Of a stretch of 64,000 nt of DNA, positions 45,001 through 53,168 are shown one piece after another. Position 1 is the first letter of the stretch; every line of letters begins with the position of its first letter. Below the pieces are notes generated by a model. The model worked only from the letters and a program-made list of their open reading frames with translations, was not told the DNA's origin and ran no database searches. The translations under genes were made by a program, and so were the position numbers. The DNA comes from Paenibacillus prosopidis (lineage in GTDB: Bacteria > Bacillota > Bacilli > Paenibacillales > Paenibacillaceae): assembly GCF_003337375.1 (NCBI RefSeq), contig NZ_QPJD01000009.1, positions 1 through 64,000 on the forward strand, given 5' to 3'.

Positions 45001-48000
45001 CCGGGAACTGGGAGGGGAAATCACTTTTGGGATAATGTGAAAGTTTACCTCCAGCCTGCGCCCGCTCCTCGCGGACTCGCCGCAACGATCGGCAACGAAC
45101 AGGTCCAGTTGAGATGGAATGCCGCGAGTGGAGCGACTTCCTATAACGTAAAAAGGAGCTTGACCGACGGAGGCCCTTACACGCCAATCGCGCGAGATAT
45201 CGCCGAAACGACCTACATCGACAGCGGCTTGACGAACGATACGACCTACTACTATGTCGTGACGGCCAACAATCCGGTCGGCGAAAGCGGAAACTCAAAC
45301 CAAATCGCCGCGACGCCGATCTTGCTGCCGGATAAACCGGCGGCGCCAGCCTCCTTGAGCTCGGTTCCGCGAAACGCGCAAGTATCGCTGGAATGGGCAG
45401 CGGTAGAAGGAGCGACCTCATACACACTGAAGCGCTCCACCGTTTCCGGAGGACCATATACGAACGTGAAAACGAATATGACCGGCAACGCGTACACCGA
45501 CAACGGTCTGGCAAACGGACAAACGTACTACTATGTCGTAACCGCCGTGAACATTGCCGGGGAAAGCGTGCCTTCGCAGGAAATGGTCGCAACGCCGGTC
45601 GCACCGCTCCAGTCCCCGTCCGGTCTGCAAGCGGCAGCCGGTGATGGGCAAGCAAGCATCACATGGCAGCCGGTTGCCTCGGCCGAATCGTATACCGTCA
45701 AGCGCAGTACGGTCAGCGGCGGTCCTTATACGTCTGTCGCGACCGGGCTGAGCGGAACGGCATACACCGATACCGGCTTGACGAACGGGACCGCTTACTA
45801 TTACGTCGTATCGGCCAAGGGAGGCGGCACGATCAGCAGCAACTCGCCGCAGGTTCGGGTCATTCCGGCTCCCGCGAACGGTACACCGACCGCTCCGGCG
45901 TACGTTAAGCTCGAAGCAGGGAATACACAAGTACGCATCAGCTGGACGGCTTCCGACGGAGCGCTTTCGTACAATGTGAAAAGAAGCGCGGCATTGAGCG
46001 GGCCGTTCGAAACGATTGCGGCGAACGTCGACGGAACGGCTTATACCGACAACGGGGTGACCAACGGAACCAAGTATTACTATTCGGTTACGGCCTTAAA
46101 TGCGAAAGGGGAAAGCATCGGCTCGTATCCGGCGGCAGCCGTACCGGCGCGGACCATCGTCGTAGCCAAGGACGGGACCGGAGACTTCCTGACGATTCAG
46201 GCAGCGATTGATGCGATTCCGGCCAATAACACCAAAAGGACCGTTATCTATATTCGCAACGGTGTCTATCGGGAGCAAATCGTCGTACCGGCAAACAAGC
46301 CGTATGTAAGCTTTGTCGGCGAAAGCGCAACCGGAACGATTCTCGTCTACCATCTTAACGTGAATTCCAAGAAACCTGACGGTACGCCGTATAGTACGCT
46401 CGAAACGGTGACGGCAGTCCTGCAAGGCAGCGATTTTTCGGCCGACAACATGACCTTCCAGAACGACTCCGGTCAAGGCACGGGTCAGGCGCTCGCCGGT
46501 TATATAAGCGGGGACCGCGGTGTATTCAAAAATGTCCGTTTCCTCGGCTTTCAGGATACGATCTACATTGCGGGCCGGCAGTATTTCAAAGACTGCTATA
46601 TCGAAGGCGACGTCGATTTCATTTACGGTCCGGCGACCGCGTTCTTCCAAAACAACGAGCTGCACAGCAAGCGGAACGGCGGTTATATAACCGCGGCAAA
46701 CACCGATCAGAACAAGCCTTACGGCTACGTATTCGTGGGCACGAAGATAACGGCCGATCCGGGCGTGACGTCCGGCTACTTGGGCCGTCCGTGGCGGGCA
46801 TATGCGAACGTTGTGTTCCTGGACAGCTGGATGGATGCGTTCCTAGCCGGGCCAGGCTGGCATAACTGGGGCAACCCGGACAACGAGCTGACCGCGCGGT
46901 ATGCGGAATACAATACGAGTGGCCCCGGCAACGATCCGGTTCACCGCGTCAATTGGCAGAAGCAGCTGACGCCGGAGGAAGCGAACGCTTATACGCTGCA
47001 GCAAGTACTGAAAGGCAGCGACGGGTGGGATCCGTCCGAAGACGCTGTCATTCCGGGCGCGCCGACGGCCGACCGCACGCTGCTTACGGACTTGCTGGAT
47101 CAAGCGGACGTAGTTGTTGCCGATTATTTCACCGACGACAGCTATGCGGCGTTCCAAACGGCGTTAACGAGTGCGAAATCGGTTGCCGCGAACGCCAGAG
47201 CAACCCAAAGCGAAGTTGATGCAGCTGCCGACAGCCTGAAGTCGACACTGAACGGCTTGATCTATAAGATTGCGGCATCCGTGGATCCCGCCGCGCCGAA
47301 TGGGAACGGCTGGTACACGGTGCCGGTTACCGTCATGTTATCGACTTACGGCAGTGCGGAATACAAAATGAACGATGAGGTTTCCTGGCATTCTTATACA
47401 AAGCCGATCGTTTTGGATCAGGAAGGCGCTTTTACGGTCAGCTACCGTTCCAAGAACAGCGCAGGGACTGCCGGAACCGTTCATACTGCGACAGCAAATA
47501 TCGACAGGACGGCTCCCGTTACAACCGCAACTGTAAGTCGGGCGGCGCCTAACGGCAGCAGCGGCTGGTATACGTCAGATGTAACGGTAAGCTTGTCTGT
47601 ATCTGACAATTTGTCGGGCGCGGCGAAATCGGAGTACAGTTTGGATGACGGAGCGACCTGGCAGCCTTATCTGTCAGCGTTAACGATAGATAAAGACGGC
47701 AAATATACCGTCAGCTACCGCTCGACGGACAATGCGGGCAATGTGGAAACGACGAAAACGATTGGCTTCAATCTCGATAAGAGTGCACCGACCATTACGG
47801 TATCAGGAGTGGTGTACGGCACGTACAGCGATTCCATGGATATTACGCCGATTATTACGCTCAGCGACAACTGGTCCGGAGTTTACGGCAGCAAGACGAC
47901 GGTCACGTTGGATACGTATGGCATACAACAGGGAGAGAAAATTCAGCTGTTTACGCTGCCGCTTGGCCCGCACACTTTTACGGTAACGTCGAGCGACCTG

Positions 48001-48258
48001 GCAGGGAATACGAGCAGCCGAACCGTCTTGTTCCACACTACGACAAGTATCCAATCCATGCAGGCCTTGGTCACACACTTTACGAATGTCGGATGGATCG
48101 ATAATGCAGGTATAGCCGCTAGCTTGCAAAGCATGTTGAAAGCGAATGAGTTAGAAGCTTTTGTAAACTTTGTGAAGGCGGAAAGCGGCAAACAGATTTC
48201 AAGTCAGGCCGCAGGCTACTTGGTTCGGGATGCCCAGTATTTATTATCCAAACAATAA
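42013..48258 (+). CDS. Giant secreted bifunctional PL1 pectate lyase - CE8 pectin methylesterase with FIMAH tail
   Basis: Of 2081 residues, 1-28 form the signal peptide. Then come a PL1 beta-helix (~35-385; FPGAEGGGMYTTGGRGGDVY, IIDHCSFSYSVDE), a calcium-loop motif DTDHDGMPDSWE (~395), an Ig-like domain (~440-530), a DUF1349-like domain (~540-730), FN3 (~735-815), a laminin-G-like domain (~820-1015) and four FN3 (~1017-1375). The CE8 methylesterase (~1380-1670) has Asp1515, Asp1535 and Arg1592. FIVAR (~1685-1755), two OmpL47-like Ig repeats (~1757-1920) and a FIMAH domain (~2011-2081) follow. The modules suggest binding to pectin and to the cell envelope. GGAGGCAC precedes ATG. It is about 130 bp downstream of the broken methylesterase gene. 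Confidence 0.9.
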   Translation: MRGKLSKMLCALLCCAMLPFGPAAASAETVTAERIPAFPGAEGGGMYTTGGRGGDVYEVTNLNDSGPGSLRDAVSSGNRTVIFQVSGTIHLLSSLRIAGSNLTIAGQTAPGDGITVADYQTTLSADNVIIRYMRFRVGDKHPSEADAFGVRGHQNFIIDHCSFSYSVDETLSPYQNKNTTVQWSIISESMLHSTHAKGNHGYGGIFGGENATFHHNLIAHHSSRNPRFAADVGQTVDFRNNVIYNWGFKSVYGGENASVNMVNNYYKFGPDTRYGFTRNLIMDPPPATSKFYLEGNYMDGSPEVTADNWSGVSSVPDGVKLSSPVPFAEQVSMQSAEEAYQAVLADAGASLPIRDSFDARVVNDVVNRTGRILNSPKEVGGILDYASAAAPVDTDHDGMPDSWELARGLNPVDAGDGKIVGADGYTNLEHYLNSISGSGSKNPLVSVTGPAPHALAETGSQIVIQAAASDPDGSVAKVEYYANDVKIGETSAAPHSFIWTNAPEGTYYLTARAIDNTGTATSSTAVPVHVNDQGSVTPWVLNDIGTVGIPGTASLKEGVFTVKSAGLIGGSADSFSYLYQPLQGNGEIIARVDDVSPITDGTQAGVMIRASLTPDSPAAAMTASFVKLGTAGRFLARTAQGAVMTEQQVDGFAAPGWVKLVRIDNRIDALLSQDGQLWTAVGSQTFEQLPETVYYGLALDAAKTNNDINNYNASHFSNVRLQQLTPLPAAPTGLKATAGVSVELTWSPVSGATGYLVKRSSIQGGPYSVIAETNQNTSFTDSTVTVGTTYYYVVSAMNGTGEGPNSGEVSATATGTAIISILDESFEDQNIGDQPAGYSVVPDPPTSTNWVKIDAIPEGTTGNTSQKVIQLYDQGNINTKLTRSFEPQTGLVTVEVDFMQPLIAGTARPIVILDKPAGNVAVELLVASTGIQYRSASGNLPLPNSTPLTAKKWYQFQIDLDVSGKTADVYINNEIMAKIPFYSTRVASIAAIHSFTPGTGRGNHFWDNVKVYLQPAPAPRGLAATIGNEQVQLRWNAASGATSYNVKRSLTDGGPYTPIARDIAETTYIDSGLTNDTTYYYVVTANNPVGESGNSNQIAATPILLPDKPAAPASLSSVPRNAQVSLEWAAVEGATSYTLKRSTVSGGPYTNVKTNMTGNAYTDNGLANGQTYYYVVTAVNIAGESVPSQEMVATPVAPLQSPSGLQAAAGDGQASITWQPVASAESYTVKRSTVSGGPYTSVATGLSGTAYTDTGLTNGTAYYYVVSAKGGGTISSNSPQVRVIPAPANGTPTAPAYVKLEAGNTQVRISWTASDGALSYNVKRSAALSGPFETIAANVDGTAYTDNGVTNGTKYYYSVTALNAKGESIGSYPAAAVPARTIVVAKDGTGDFLTIQAAIDAIPANNTKRTVIYIRNGVYREQIVVPANKPYVSFVGESATGTILVYHLNVNSKKPDGTPYSTLETVTAVLQGSDFSADNMTFQNDSGQGTGQALAGYISGDRGVFKNVRFLGFQDTIYIAGRQYFKDCYIEGDVDFIYGPATAFFQNNELHSKRNGGYITAANTDQNKPYGYVFVGTKITADPGVTSGYLGRPWRAYANVVFLDSWMDAFLAGPGWHNWGNPDNELTARYAEYNTSGPGNDPVHRVNWQKQLTPEEANAYTLQQVLKGSDGWDPSEDAVIPGAPTADRTLLTDLLDQADVVVADYFTDDSYAAFQTALTSAKSVAANARATQSEVDAAADSLKSTLNGLIYKIAASVDPAAPNGNGWYTVPVTVMLSTYGSAEYKMNDEVSWHSYTKPIVLDQEGAFTVSYRSKNSAGTAGTVHTATANIDRTAPVTTATVSRAAPNGSSGWYTSDVTVSLSVSDNLSGAAKSEYSLDDGATWQPYLSALTIDKDGKYTVSYRSTDNAGNVETTKTIGFNLDKSAPTITVSGVVYGTYSDSMDITPIITLSDNWSGVYGSKTTVTLDTYGIQQGEKIQLFTLPLGPHTFTVTSSDLAGNTSSRTVLFHTTTSIQSMQALVTHFTNVGWIDNAGIAASLQSMLKANELEAFVNFVKAESGKQISSQAAGYLVRDAQYLLSKQ

Positions 48259-48301
48259 GAGAATGTAGAGCGATCGAGGTTCCAATTTGGAAGAATGGTA
48301 T

Positions 48302-48334
48302 AAAGCCCGGCTGTACGCCGGGCTTTGATTTTGA
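48302..48334 (+). terminator. Rho-independent terminator of the PL1-CE8 gene
   Basis: AAAGCCCGGC and GCCGGGCTTT form a perfect 10-bp stem with loop TGTAC, followed by GATTTTG. It lies about 45 bp after the stop codon. Confidence 0.85.
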
Positions 48335-48393
48335 GGGCACGGCTGAACGTAAGAAATGATACGGTTTTGCAGCGTTACAGGAGGGAAGCACGA

Positions 48394-49419
48394 ATGATTT
48401 ATGGAAATGTTAGTCTCCACAATGTGGCGGAGCTTCTAACGGATGACGGAAACGGTGTTCTGCTTTCGCGAGTGCCTAATGCGCTTCGTCTATTGCTAAA
48501 TGAAAAGGCGCAGAAGCGGGCATTAAACGGGGCTGGCGTTGAGCTTCGTTTCCTTCTGCATGGAGAAGAGGCGGTAATTGAATGGATGTTGGAACCAGGG
48601 GAAGGTATATCCCCCAAGGGAATTGCCGAGGTGTTTCAAGGCTCCTTCCAAAGTGATTATGAAACCACGCCGCAGATTGTTCGTCCTGGAGTTACATGTC
48701 TTAAAGTGAAGAGAAACCAGAAGCACCATAAGTTTCTCCAGGAGCAGTACCAAGCGGGACAGTTCCCATTTGACCCTTCCGTAGTTAGAGTCTTGCTGCC
48801 CCAAGACAGCACGATTCGCCTATTGCGTATCGACGGGGAGACCAGTCCTCCCCGTCCAGACCAGGTCCCGGAGGAACGTTATTTAGCTTACGGGTCTTCG
48901 ATTACGTTCGGAGGGGACGCCGCGGTTCCCTCCGGAGGGTACGCGGCAAGAACCGCTGGCAGGCTTGGTGTTGACTTGATCAACCTGGGCTTTTCCGGAA
49001 GTTGTTATCTCGAAGAGGCAATGGCTGATTATATCGCAGAAAGGAATGATTGGGCGTTTGCATCCGTGGAACTCGGGATAAATGTCATCGGTTTGATGCC
49101 GGTTGATCAATTCGGACAAAAGACGGAATATTTCCTTCGACGCGTGTCCGACAGCCATCCGGACAAATGGTTGTTCTGTATCGATATTTTCACCTGCCAC
49201 CGTGACCTGTTTGAAGAAGCGATCGTTCGGCAATATCGCGAAGTTTTGCAACAGAAGGTGAGAGAGCTGAATCGGCCTCGACTGGTGTATCTTTCCGGTC
49301 GAGAGCTTCTTCCGGATTGGAGAGGGTTAAGTGTGGATCTGCTCCATCCTTCCACGGAAGGTATGTTTGATATTTCTCTACGATTGGCTCGCCGAATACA
49401 GGGTTATAGAAATGACTAG
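48394..49419 (+). CDS. Cytoplasmic SGNH/GDSL hydrolase, SsfX3-like architecture
   Basis: ATG 48394 follows CAGGAGGGAAGC. The 341-residue protein has an amino-terminal beta-sandwich (~1-155) and an SGNH esterase domain: AYGSSITFGG with Ser169, NLGFSGSCYLE, ELGIN and DLLHPS with Asp315 and His318. This two-part layout resembles SsfX3-type acylhydrolases. No signal peptide is present, so it probably deacetylates imported oligosaccharides, in contrast to the secreted CE12-like trio. It is not similar in sequence to those three outside the catalytic motifs. It is transcribed alone, between a terminator and a relic-filled gap. Confidence 0.82.
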   Translation: MIYGNVSLHNVAELLTDDGNGVLLSRVPNALRLLLNEKAQKRALNGAGVELRFLLHGEEAVIEWMLEPGEGISPKGIAEVFQGSFQSDYETTPQIVRPGVTCLKVKRNQKHHKFLQEQYQAGQFPFDPSVVRVLLPQDSTIRLLRIDGETSPPRPDQVPEERYLAYGSSITFGGDAAVPSGGYAARTAGRLGVDLINLGFSGSCYLEEAMADYIAERNDWAFASVELGINVIGLMPVDQFGQKTEYFLRRVSDSHPDKWLFCIDIFTCHRDLFEEAIVRQYREVLQQKVRELNRPRLVYLSGRELLPDWRGLSVDLLHPSTEGMFDISLRLARRIQGYRND

Positions 49420-49476
49420 AATGGCACTCCGATCCTAATTAATGGTATTGTTAACGACTTTCACCACATTTTTATT

Positions 49477-49600
49477 CTAGTCGTGAGCGGTTTGCTGCTT
49501 CCGATAGCGGTTCGGTGTAACACCGGTAATTTTCTTAAATGTTTAGTGAATTGGGCGATATTTTCGAATCCGACGTTTTCGGTCTGTGGCGGGCTGACGG
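49477..49600 (-). pseudogene. AraC regulator relic (carboxyl-terminal end)
   Basis: The reverse strand reads QTENVGFENIAQFTK, then after a one-base loss FKKITGVTPNRYRKQQTAHD to TAG at 49477. This matches the last helices of the intact AraC protein at 53169 (AGFEHIAHFNKTFKKIVGTTPLQYRKR). Nothing recognisable of the sensor domain remains upstream. Confidence 0.82.
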
Positions 49601-49840
49601 ACATTTACATACCAGAGAACAAACTACATTTCTCCATGTGAAAATGAATGTCTACATATGCTTTGGACGCATTTCCGCAGTGATTTTCTCAGGTTCGGAT
49701 TCGTTCCCGGTAGCCCAAGTACGGCTTTCCGCTTGCTCTAATTTCGCTCAATGTCTCGAACGGTTGATTAATGTTTGTGATTCTGTAGCCGCTCCGTCAC
49801 ACGAATATTTCGCGCAGCACGTATTACGTTTCATTGCCTT
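49601..49840. other. Unassigned gap between two relics
   Basis: Nothing recognisable in either strand. Short forward frames here have no ribosome site and no family resemblance. It probably holds the decayed middle of the neighbouring relics. Confidence 0.5.
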
Positions 49841-50134
49841 TCAAGCAATCCGGTCCGCATCGATGAACGCGGCTACCGCTTGACCGGTTCGCGGTCCGGA
49901 GTCGTTCCGGATGGTAAGCCGCTCCTCTGCGTATGCATAAAAGCTTCCACTGCGAAACGTGCCGAGCGGCTGCCCGTCCGGCCCGAGTGTATGGGCGTTG
50001 TCGGAGTAGACGAGCACCGTCGCGTCTGCGCCTTCTCCGATCATTTGAATGGACGCCTTATTTTTCGGGCCGTATATTTTTTCGCGATATACGCCTTTTC
50101 CAATCTCAATGATAACAGGCATTAACTGATTCAA
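49841..50134 (-). pseudogene. Pectin methylesterase (CE8) amino-terminal relic
   Basis: The reverse strand reads VIIEIGKGVYREKIYGPKNK, then ATVLVYSDNAHTLGPDGQP, LTIRNDSGPRTGQAVAAFID and a stop, the first half of a CE8 domain up to the first catalytic Gln region. Both Asp and the Arg of the active site are missing. NDNANTLGPDGAP in the gene at 17056 is its closest relative in the window. It lies behind an AraC relic in the same direction. Confidence 0.85.
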
Positions 50135-50294
50135 TCTATATATTAATAATTTCGAAGGGCAAAAACTACCGACTCAACTGTCGATGCCAAGCAGAACAAA
50201 TAAGTAATTTTCAGCAGGAGTGAACAGGGATGAACTTGGCTGTACCGGGAAAAGAGCATTAAAAGCAAAAAATGAAGGGAAATGAGCATAAAAC

Positions 50295-50321
50295 CTGAAC
50301 AATAAGTTCAGCTATTTTTTT
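50295..50321 (+). terminator. Hairpin with T-run in the leader of the GH105 gene
   Basis: CTGAAC and GTTCAG pair around AATAA and are followed by CTATTTTTTT, ending 26 bases before ATG 50348. It may end stray upstream transcription or attenuate the GH105 message. Between 50135 and this hairpin nothing else is recognised. Confidence 0.5.
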
Positions 50322-50347
50322 ATAATCTCAATTAGAGGTGATAAAGA

Positions 50348-51451
50348 ATGAAGCATGAAACGCGATGGTCGATCCGAACGGCGGATACCATTGTCTCTCA
50401 GGCCGGAAGCGACAGCTTGCATCCGGAAATCGAGAAGCGGTGGGCATATGTGCCGGGAATGATGCTGATGGCGATCGCCCGTACGGGCGAGTATTACGAA
50501 TTGGATTCCTATTATGAGTTCATGAAGCGGCATATGGATTTGTTTGTGAAAGAGGATGGCTCCATTCGGGGATACAGAGTGGAAGAGTACAATCTCGATC
50601 AGATCAACCAGGGAAAAAACTTGTTCAAGCTCATCGAGCGAACGGGAGATTCCCGTTACGAGCAAGCCGCGCACTCGCTTGCCGTGCAGCTGATCGGACA
50701 GCCCAGAACGACGGAGGGCGGTTTTTGGCATAAGAAGATTTACCCTTTCCAGATGTGGTTGGACGGACTGTACATGTCTTCTCCTTTCCTGGCCCAATAT
50801 GCGAAAACATTTGATCGGCCGGATTTGTTCGACGAGGTTGCCCTTCAACTGTTGTTGGTGGAACGGAAAACTCGCGACTCGAGGACAGGACTGCTCTATC
50901 ACGGCTGGGATGAAGCGGTCGAGCAAAACTGGGCCAATCCGAAAACGGGTTGCTCCCAAAATTTCTGGAGCCGGGCAATGGGATGGTATGCGATGGCTTT
51001 GGTGGACAGCCTTGAGCATTTACCGGCAGATCATCCGAAGCGCGGCACGATCATCGGAATTTTTGAACGGATGTGCGGCGCGCTGGCCCGAGTTCAAGAA
51101 CAGGTGAGCGGCTTGTGGTTTCAAGTTTTGGATCAGGGCTTCCGGGAAGGAAATTATCTGGAGACTTCCGGATCCAGCATGTTCATATATGCTCTTGCCA
51201 AGGGGGCGAGACTGCAATATCTTGAAAAGCCTGCAAGGAAAGTGGCAGAGAAGGCGTTCGTAGGATTGCTCGACCGGTTTGTCGAGGCGAACAATTCCGG
51301 CGTCCATCTCCACTCGATATGCCACGGGGCTGGATTAAGTACCGACAGGGACGGCACTTACGGCTATTATATCAGAGAGAAAATCGTGTCGGATTCCCAC
51401 ATCGGCGTAGCTCCGTTCCTTCTGGCTTGCCTGGAGATGGAGAAATTATAG
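50348..51451 (+). CDS. GH105 unsaturated uronyl hydrolase (second copy)
   Basis: ATG 50348 follows TTAGAGGTGATAAAGA. The 367-residue cytoplasmic protein has the YteR-type blocks IYPFQMWLDGLYMSSPF with Asp139 as the equivalent of the YteR catalytic Asp, TGLLYHGWDEAVEQNW, FWSRAMGWYAMALVDSL, GLWFQVLDQG and ETSGSSMFIYALAKG. Family members remove the unsaturated uronic acid from lyase products. It differs from the GH105 at 34989 in length of loops and in the HSICHGAGLS block near residue 320, so the two probably prefer different oligosaccharides (galacturonan against rhamnogalacturonan). The GH43 gene at 51472 follows 20 bases later in the same operon. Confidence 0.93.
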   Translation: MKHETRWSIRTADTIVSQAGSDSLHPEIEKRWAYVPGMMLMAIARTGEYYELDSYYEFMKRHMDLFVKEDGSIRGYRVEEYNLDQINQGKNLFKLIERTGDSRYEQAAHSLAVQLIGQPRTTEGGFWHKKIYPFQMWLDGLYMSSPFLAQYAKTFDRPDLFDEVALQLLLVERKTRDSRTGLLYHGWDEAVEQNWANPKTGCSQNFWSRAMGWYAMALVDSLEHLPADHPKRGTIIGIFERMCGALARVQEQVSGLWFQVLDQGFREGNYLETSGSSMFIYALAKGARLQYLEKPARKVAEKAFVGLLDRFVEANNSGVHLHSICHGAGLSTDRDGTYGYYIREKIVSDSHIGVAPFLLACLEMEKL

Positions 51452-51471
51452 GAAGAGTAGGTGAATTGTGC

Positions 51472-53046
51472 ATGCATAATACAACAGACGGGTTGAAGCA
51501 AAAGGCGTGGATTTCCGATCAGGGGGATGGGACTTTCGTGAATCCGGTCCTTCATGCGGATTATTCCGATCTGGACGTCATCAGGGTCGGTGAGGATTTC
51601 TACATGACCGCTTCGAGTTTTAGCCATATACCGGGACTACCGATCCTTCATTCGAAGGACTTGATTAACTGGACGCTGATTAACCATGTCATTCAGCGAA
51701 TGGATTTGCCCGGATATGACAAGCCGCAGCACGGCAACGGGGTGTGGGCGCCGGCTCTTCGTTATCACGCGGGTAAGTTTTGGATGTATTACGGGGATCC
51801 GGACGTTGGGATCTTTATGAGCACGGCGGACGATCCCGCCGGAGAATGGGAGCCGCTGCACCTTGTCAAAGAAGGCAAAGGCTTGATCGACACTTGCCCC
51901 TTCTGGGACGACGACGGACAAGCGTATTTGGTGCACGCCTTCGCGAACAGCCGGGCCGGCATTAAACACAAGTTAAGACTTTGCAAAATGTCGTCGGACG
52001 GCAATCAGCTTCTTGACGAGGGACAAATTATTTTCGACGGAACGGAACATCATCCGACCTTGGAAGGTCCGAAGATGTACAAGCGAAACGGGTATTACTA
52101 TATTTTTGCGCCAGCCGGCGGGGTCGCTACGGGCTGGCAGACGATTTTACGCGCTTCCTTCATCTATGGACCGTATGAAGATAAAATCGTTTTGCATCAA
52201 GGCGATACGGCGATCAACGGACCTCACCAAGGCGGATGGGTCGAATTGGAGTCCGGAGAGTCCTGGTTTCTGCACTTTCAAGACAAAGGGGCATACGGCC
52301 GAATCTTGCATTTGCAGCCTGTCCGCTGGATGGACGATTGGCCGTTGATGGGCATTGACCGCAATGGCGACGGCATCGGGGAACCGGTTGTTCGTCATCC
52401 GAAGCCAAACGTAGGAAAAGATTATCCTGCGGCAGCTCCGGCCGACTCCGACGAGTTCGACGGGGGCTCGAGCTTGGGACTCCAATGGCAATGGCAGGCA
52501 AACCCGAGTCCTGCTTGGTACTCATTAGACCGGGAAAGCCATCTCCGATTGTACCCTCAACCTCTTCCTGCCGATGCATTAAACTTATATCACGCACCGC
52601 ATCTGCTGATGCAGAAGTTTCCCGCGGAATCGTTCCAGGCGGAAGCTCTTCTTGACTGCACTTCGTTGCAGGCAGGGGAGCGGGCGGGTTTGATCGTTTT
52701 CGGATACAACTATGCTTATGTCGCACTCCAGAAGAAGGAAGACGGTTCCGGGTTCGAACTGTTGCGGACGGAAGGCAACGGGACGGATGAAACCGTCTTC
52801 TGGACAACTGTCTTGACGGCTGGGACAGTCGTACTCCGTGTAACGGTAACCGGAGGAGCTTCCTGCCGATTTGAGTATAGCATCGGGGACGGCGGCGGGT
52901 TTGCCCCGTGCGGCGAGACGGTGTTTGAAGCTTCCAAGGGCCATTGGGTCGGCGCGAAGGTGGGTTTGTTTGCCTTGCGGCCTCAAGACGCTCTTGCCTG
53001 CGGATATGTGGATAGTGACTGGTTTCGCGTTACGCAGACCGTGTGA
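51472..53046 (+). CDS. GH43 beta-xylosidase/arabinofuranosidase-type enzyme
   Basis: I use ATG 51472, seven bases after AGGTGA; earlier in-frame starts lie inside the GH105 gene. The 524-residue protein has a GH43 propeller with Asp30 (HADYSD), Asp140 (LIDTCPFWDDDG) and Glu198 (TLEGPK), and a carboxyl beta-sandwich (~330-520, GH43_C2 type) as in GH43 subfamilies 11/12. The opening block YSDLDVIRVGEDFYMTASSF is typical of xylosidase/arabinofuranosidase members. No signal peptide is seen. It should trim neutral sugars from imported pectin fragments, next to GH105. A stem-loop closes the operon. Confidence 0.88.
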   Translation: MHNTTDGLKQKAWISDQGDGTFVNPVLHADYSDLDVIRVGEDFYMTASSFSHIPGLPILHSKDLINWTLINHVIQRMDLPGYDKPQHGNGVWAPALRYHAGKFWMYYGDPDVGIFMSTADDPAGEWEPLHLVKEGKGLIDTCPFWDDDGQAYLVHAFANSRAGIKHKLRLCKMSSDGNQLLDEGQIIFDGTEHHPTLEGPKMYKRNGYYYIFAPAGGVATGWQTILRASFIYGPYEDKIVLHQGDTAINGPHQGGWVELESGESWFLHFQDKGAYGRILHLQPVRWMDDWPLMGIDRNGDGIGEPVVRHPKPNVGKDYPAAAPADSDEFDGGSSLGLQWQWQANPSPAWYSLDRESHLRLYPQPLPADALNLYHAPHLLMQKFPAESFQAEALLDCTSLQAGERAGLIVFGYNYAYVALQKKEDGSGFELLRTEGNGTDETVFWTTVLTAGTVVLRVTVTGGASCRFEYSIGDGGGFAPCGETVFEASKGHWVGAKVGLFALRPQDALACGYVDSDWFRVTQTV

Positions 53047-53101
53047 ATTATTGCGGAAACAAACGAACTGAATCGTCGAACATTCCCCAGATGAAGAAAA
53101 A

Positions 53102-53138
53102 TCGGCCGGTCTCGGGCATCATACCCGAGGCCGGCCGA
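53102..53138. terminator. Bidirectional terminator between GH43 and AraC genes
   Basis: A 15-bp stem with one G-T mismatch (53102-53116 with 53124-53138; CGGCCGG near each foot) and a 7-base loop lies between convergent genes, followed on the top strand by CTATTTTTC a few bases later. Confidence 0.85.
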
Positions 53139-53168
53139 ACTCTATTTTTCTTGAATCATTAACGGATT

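Noticed and set aside
45061..46140. Regularly spaced similar DNA segments that could suggest a CRISPR-like or tandem repeat array
   Set aside because: The spacing of about 270 bp and the translation show four FN3 domains; repeats are coding and imperfect.
44996..46665. Several long reverse-strand frames opposite the FN3 and CE8 part of the 2081-residue gene
   Set aside because: They are explained by GC skew at codon positions of the forward gene; compositions are Arg/Cys-rich and non-protein-like.
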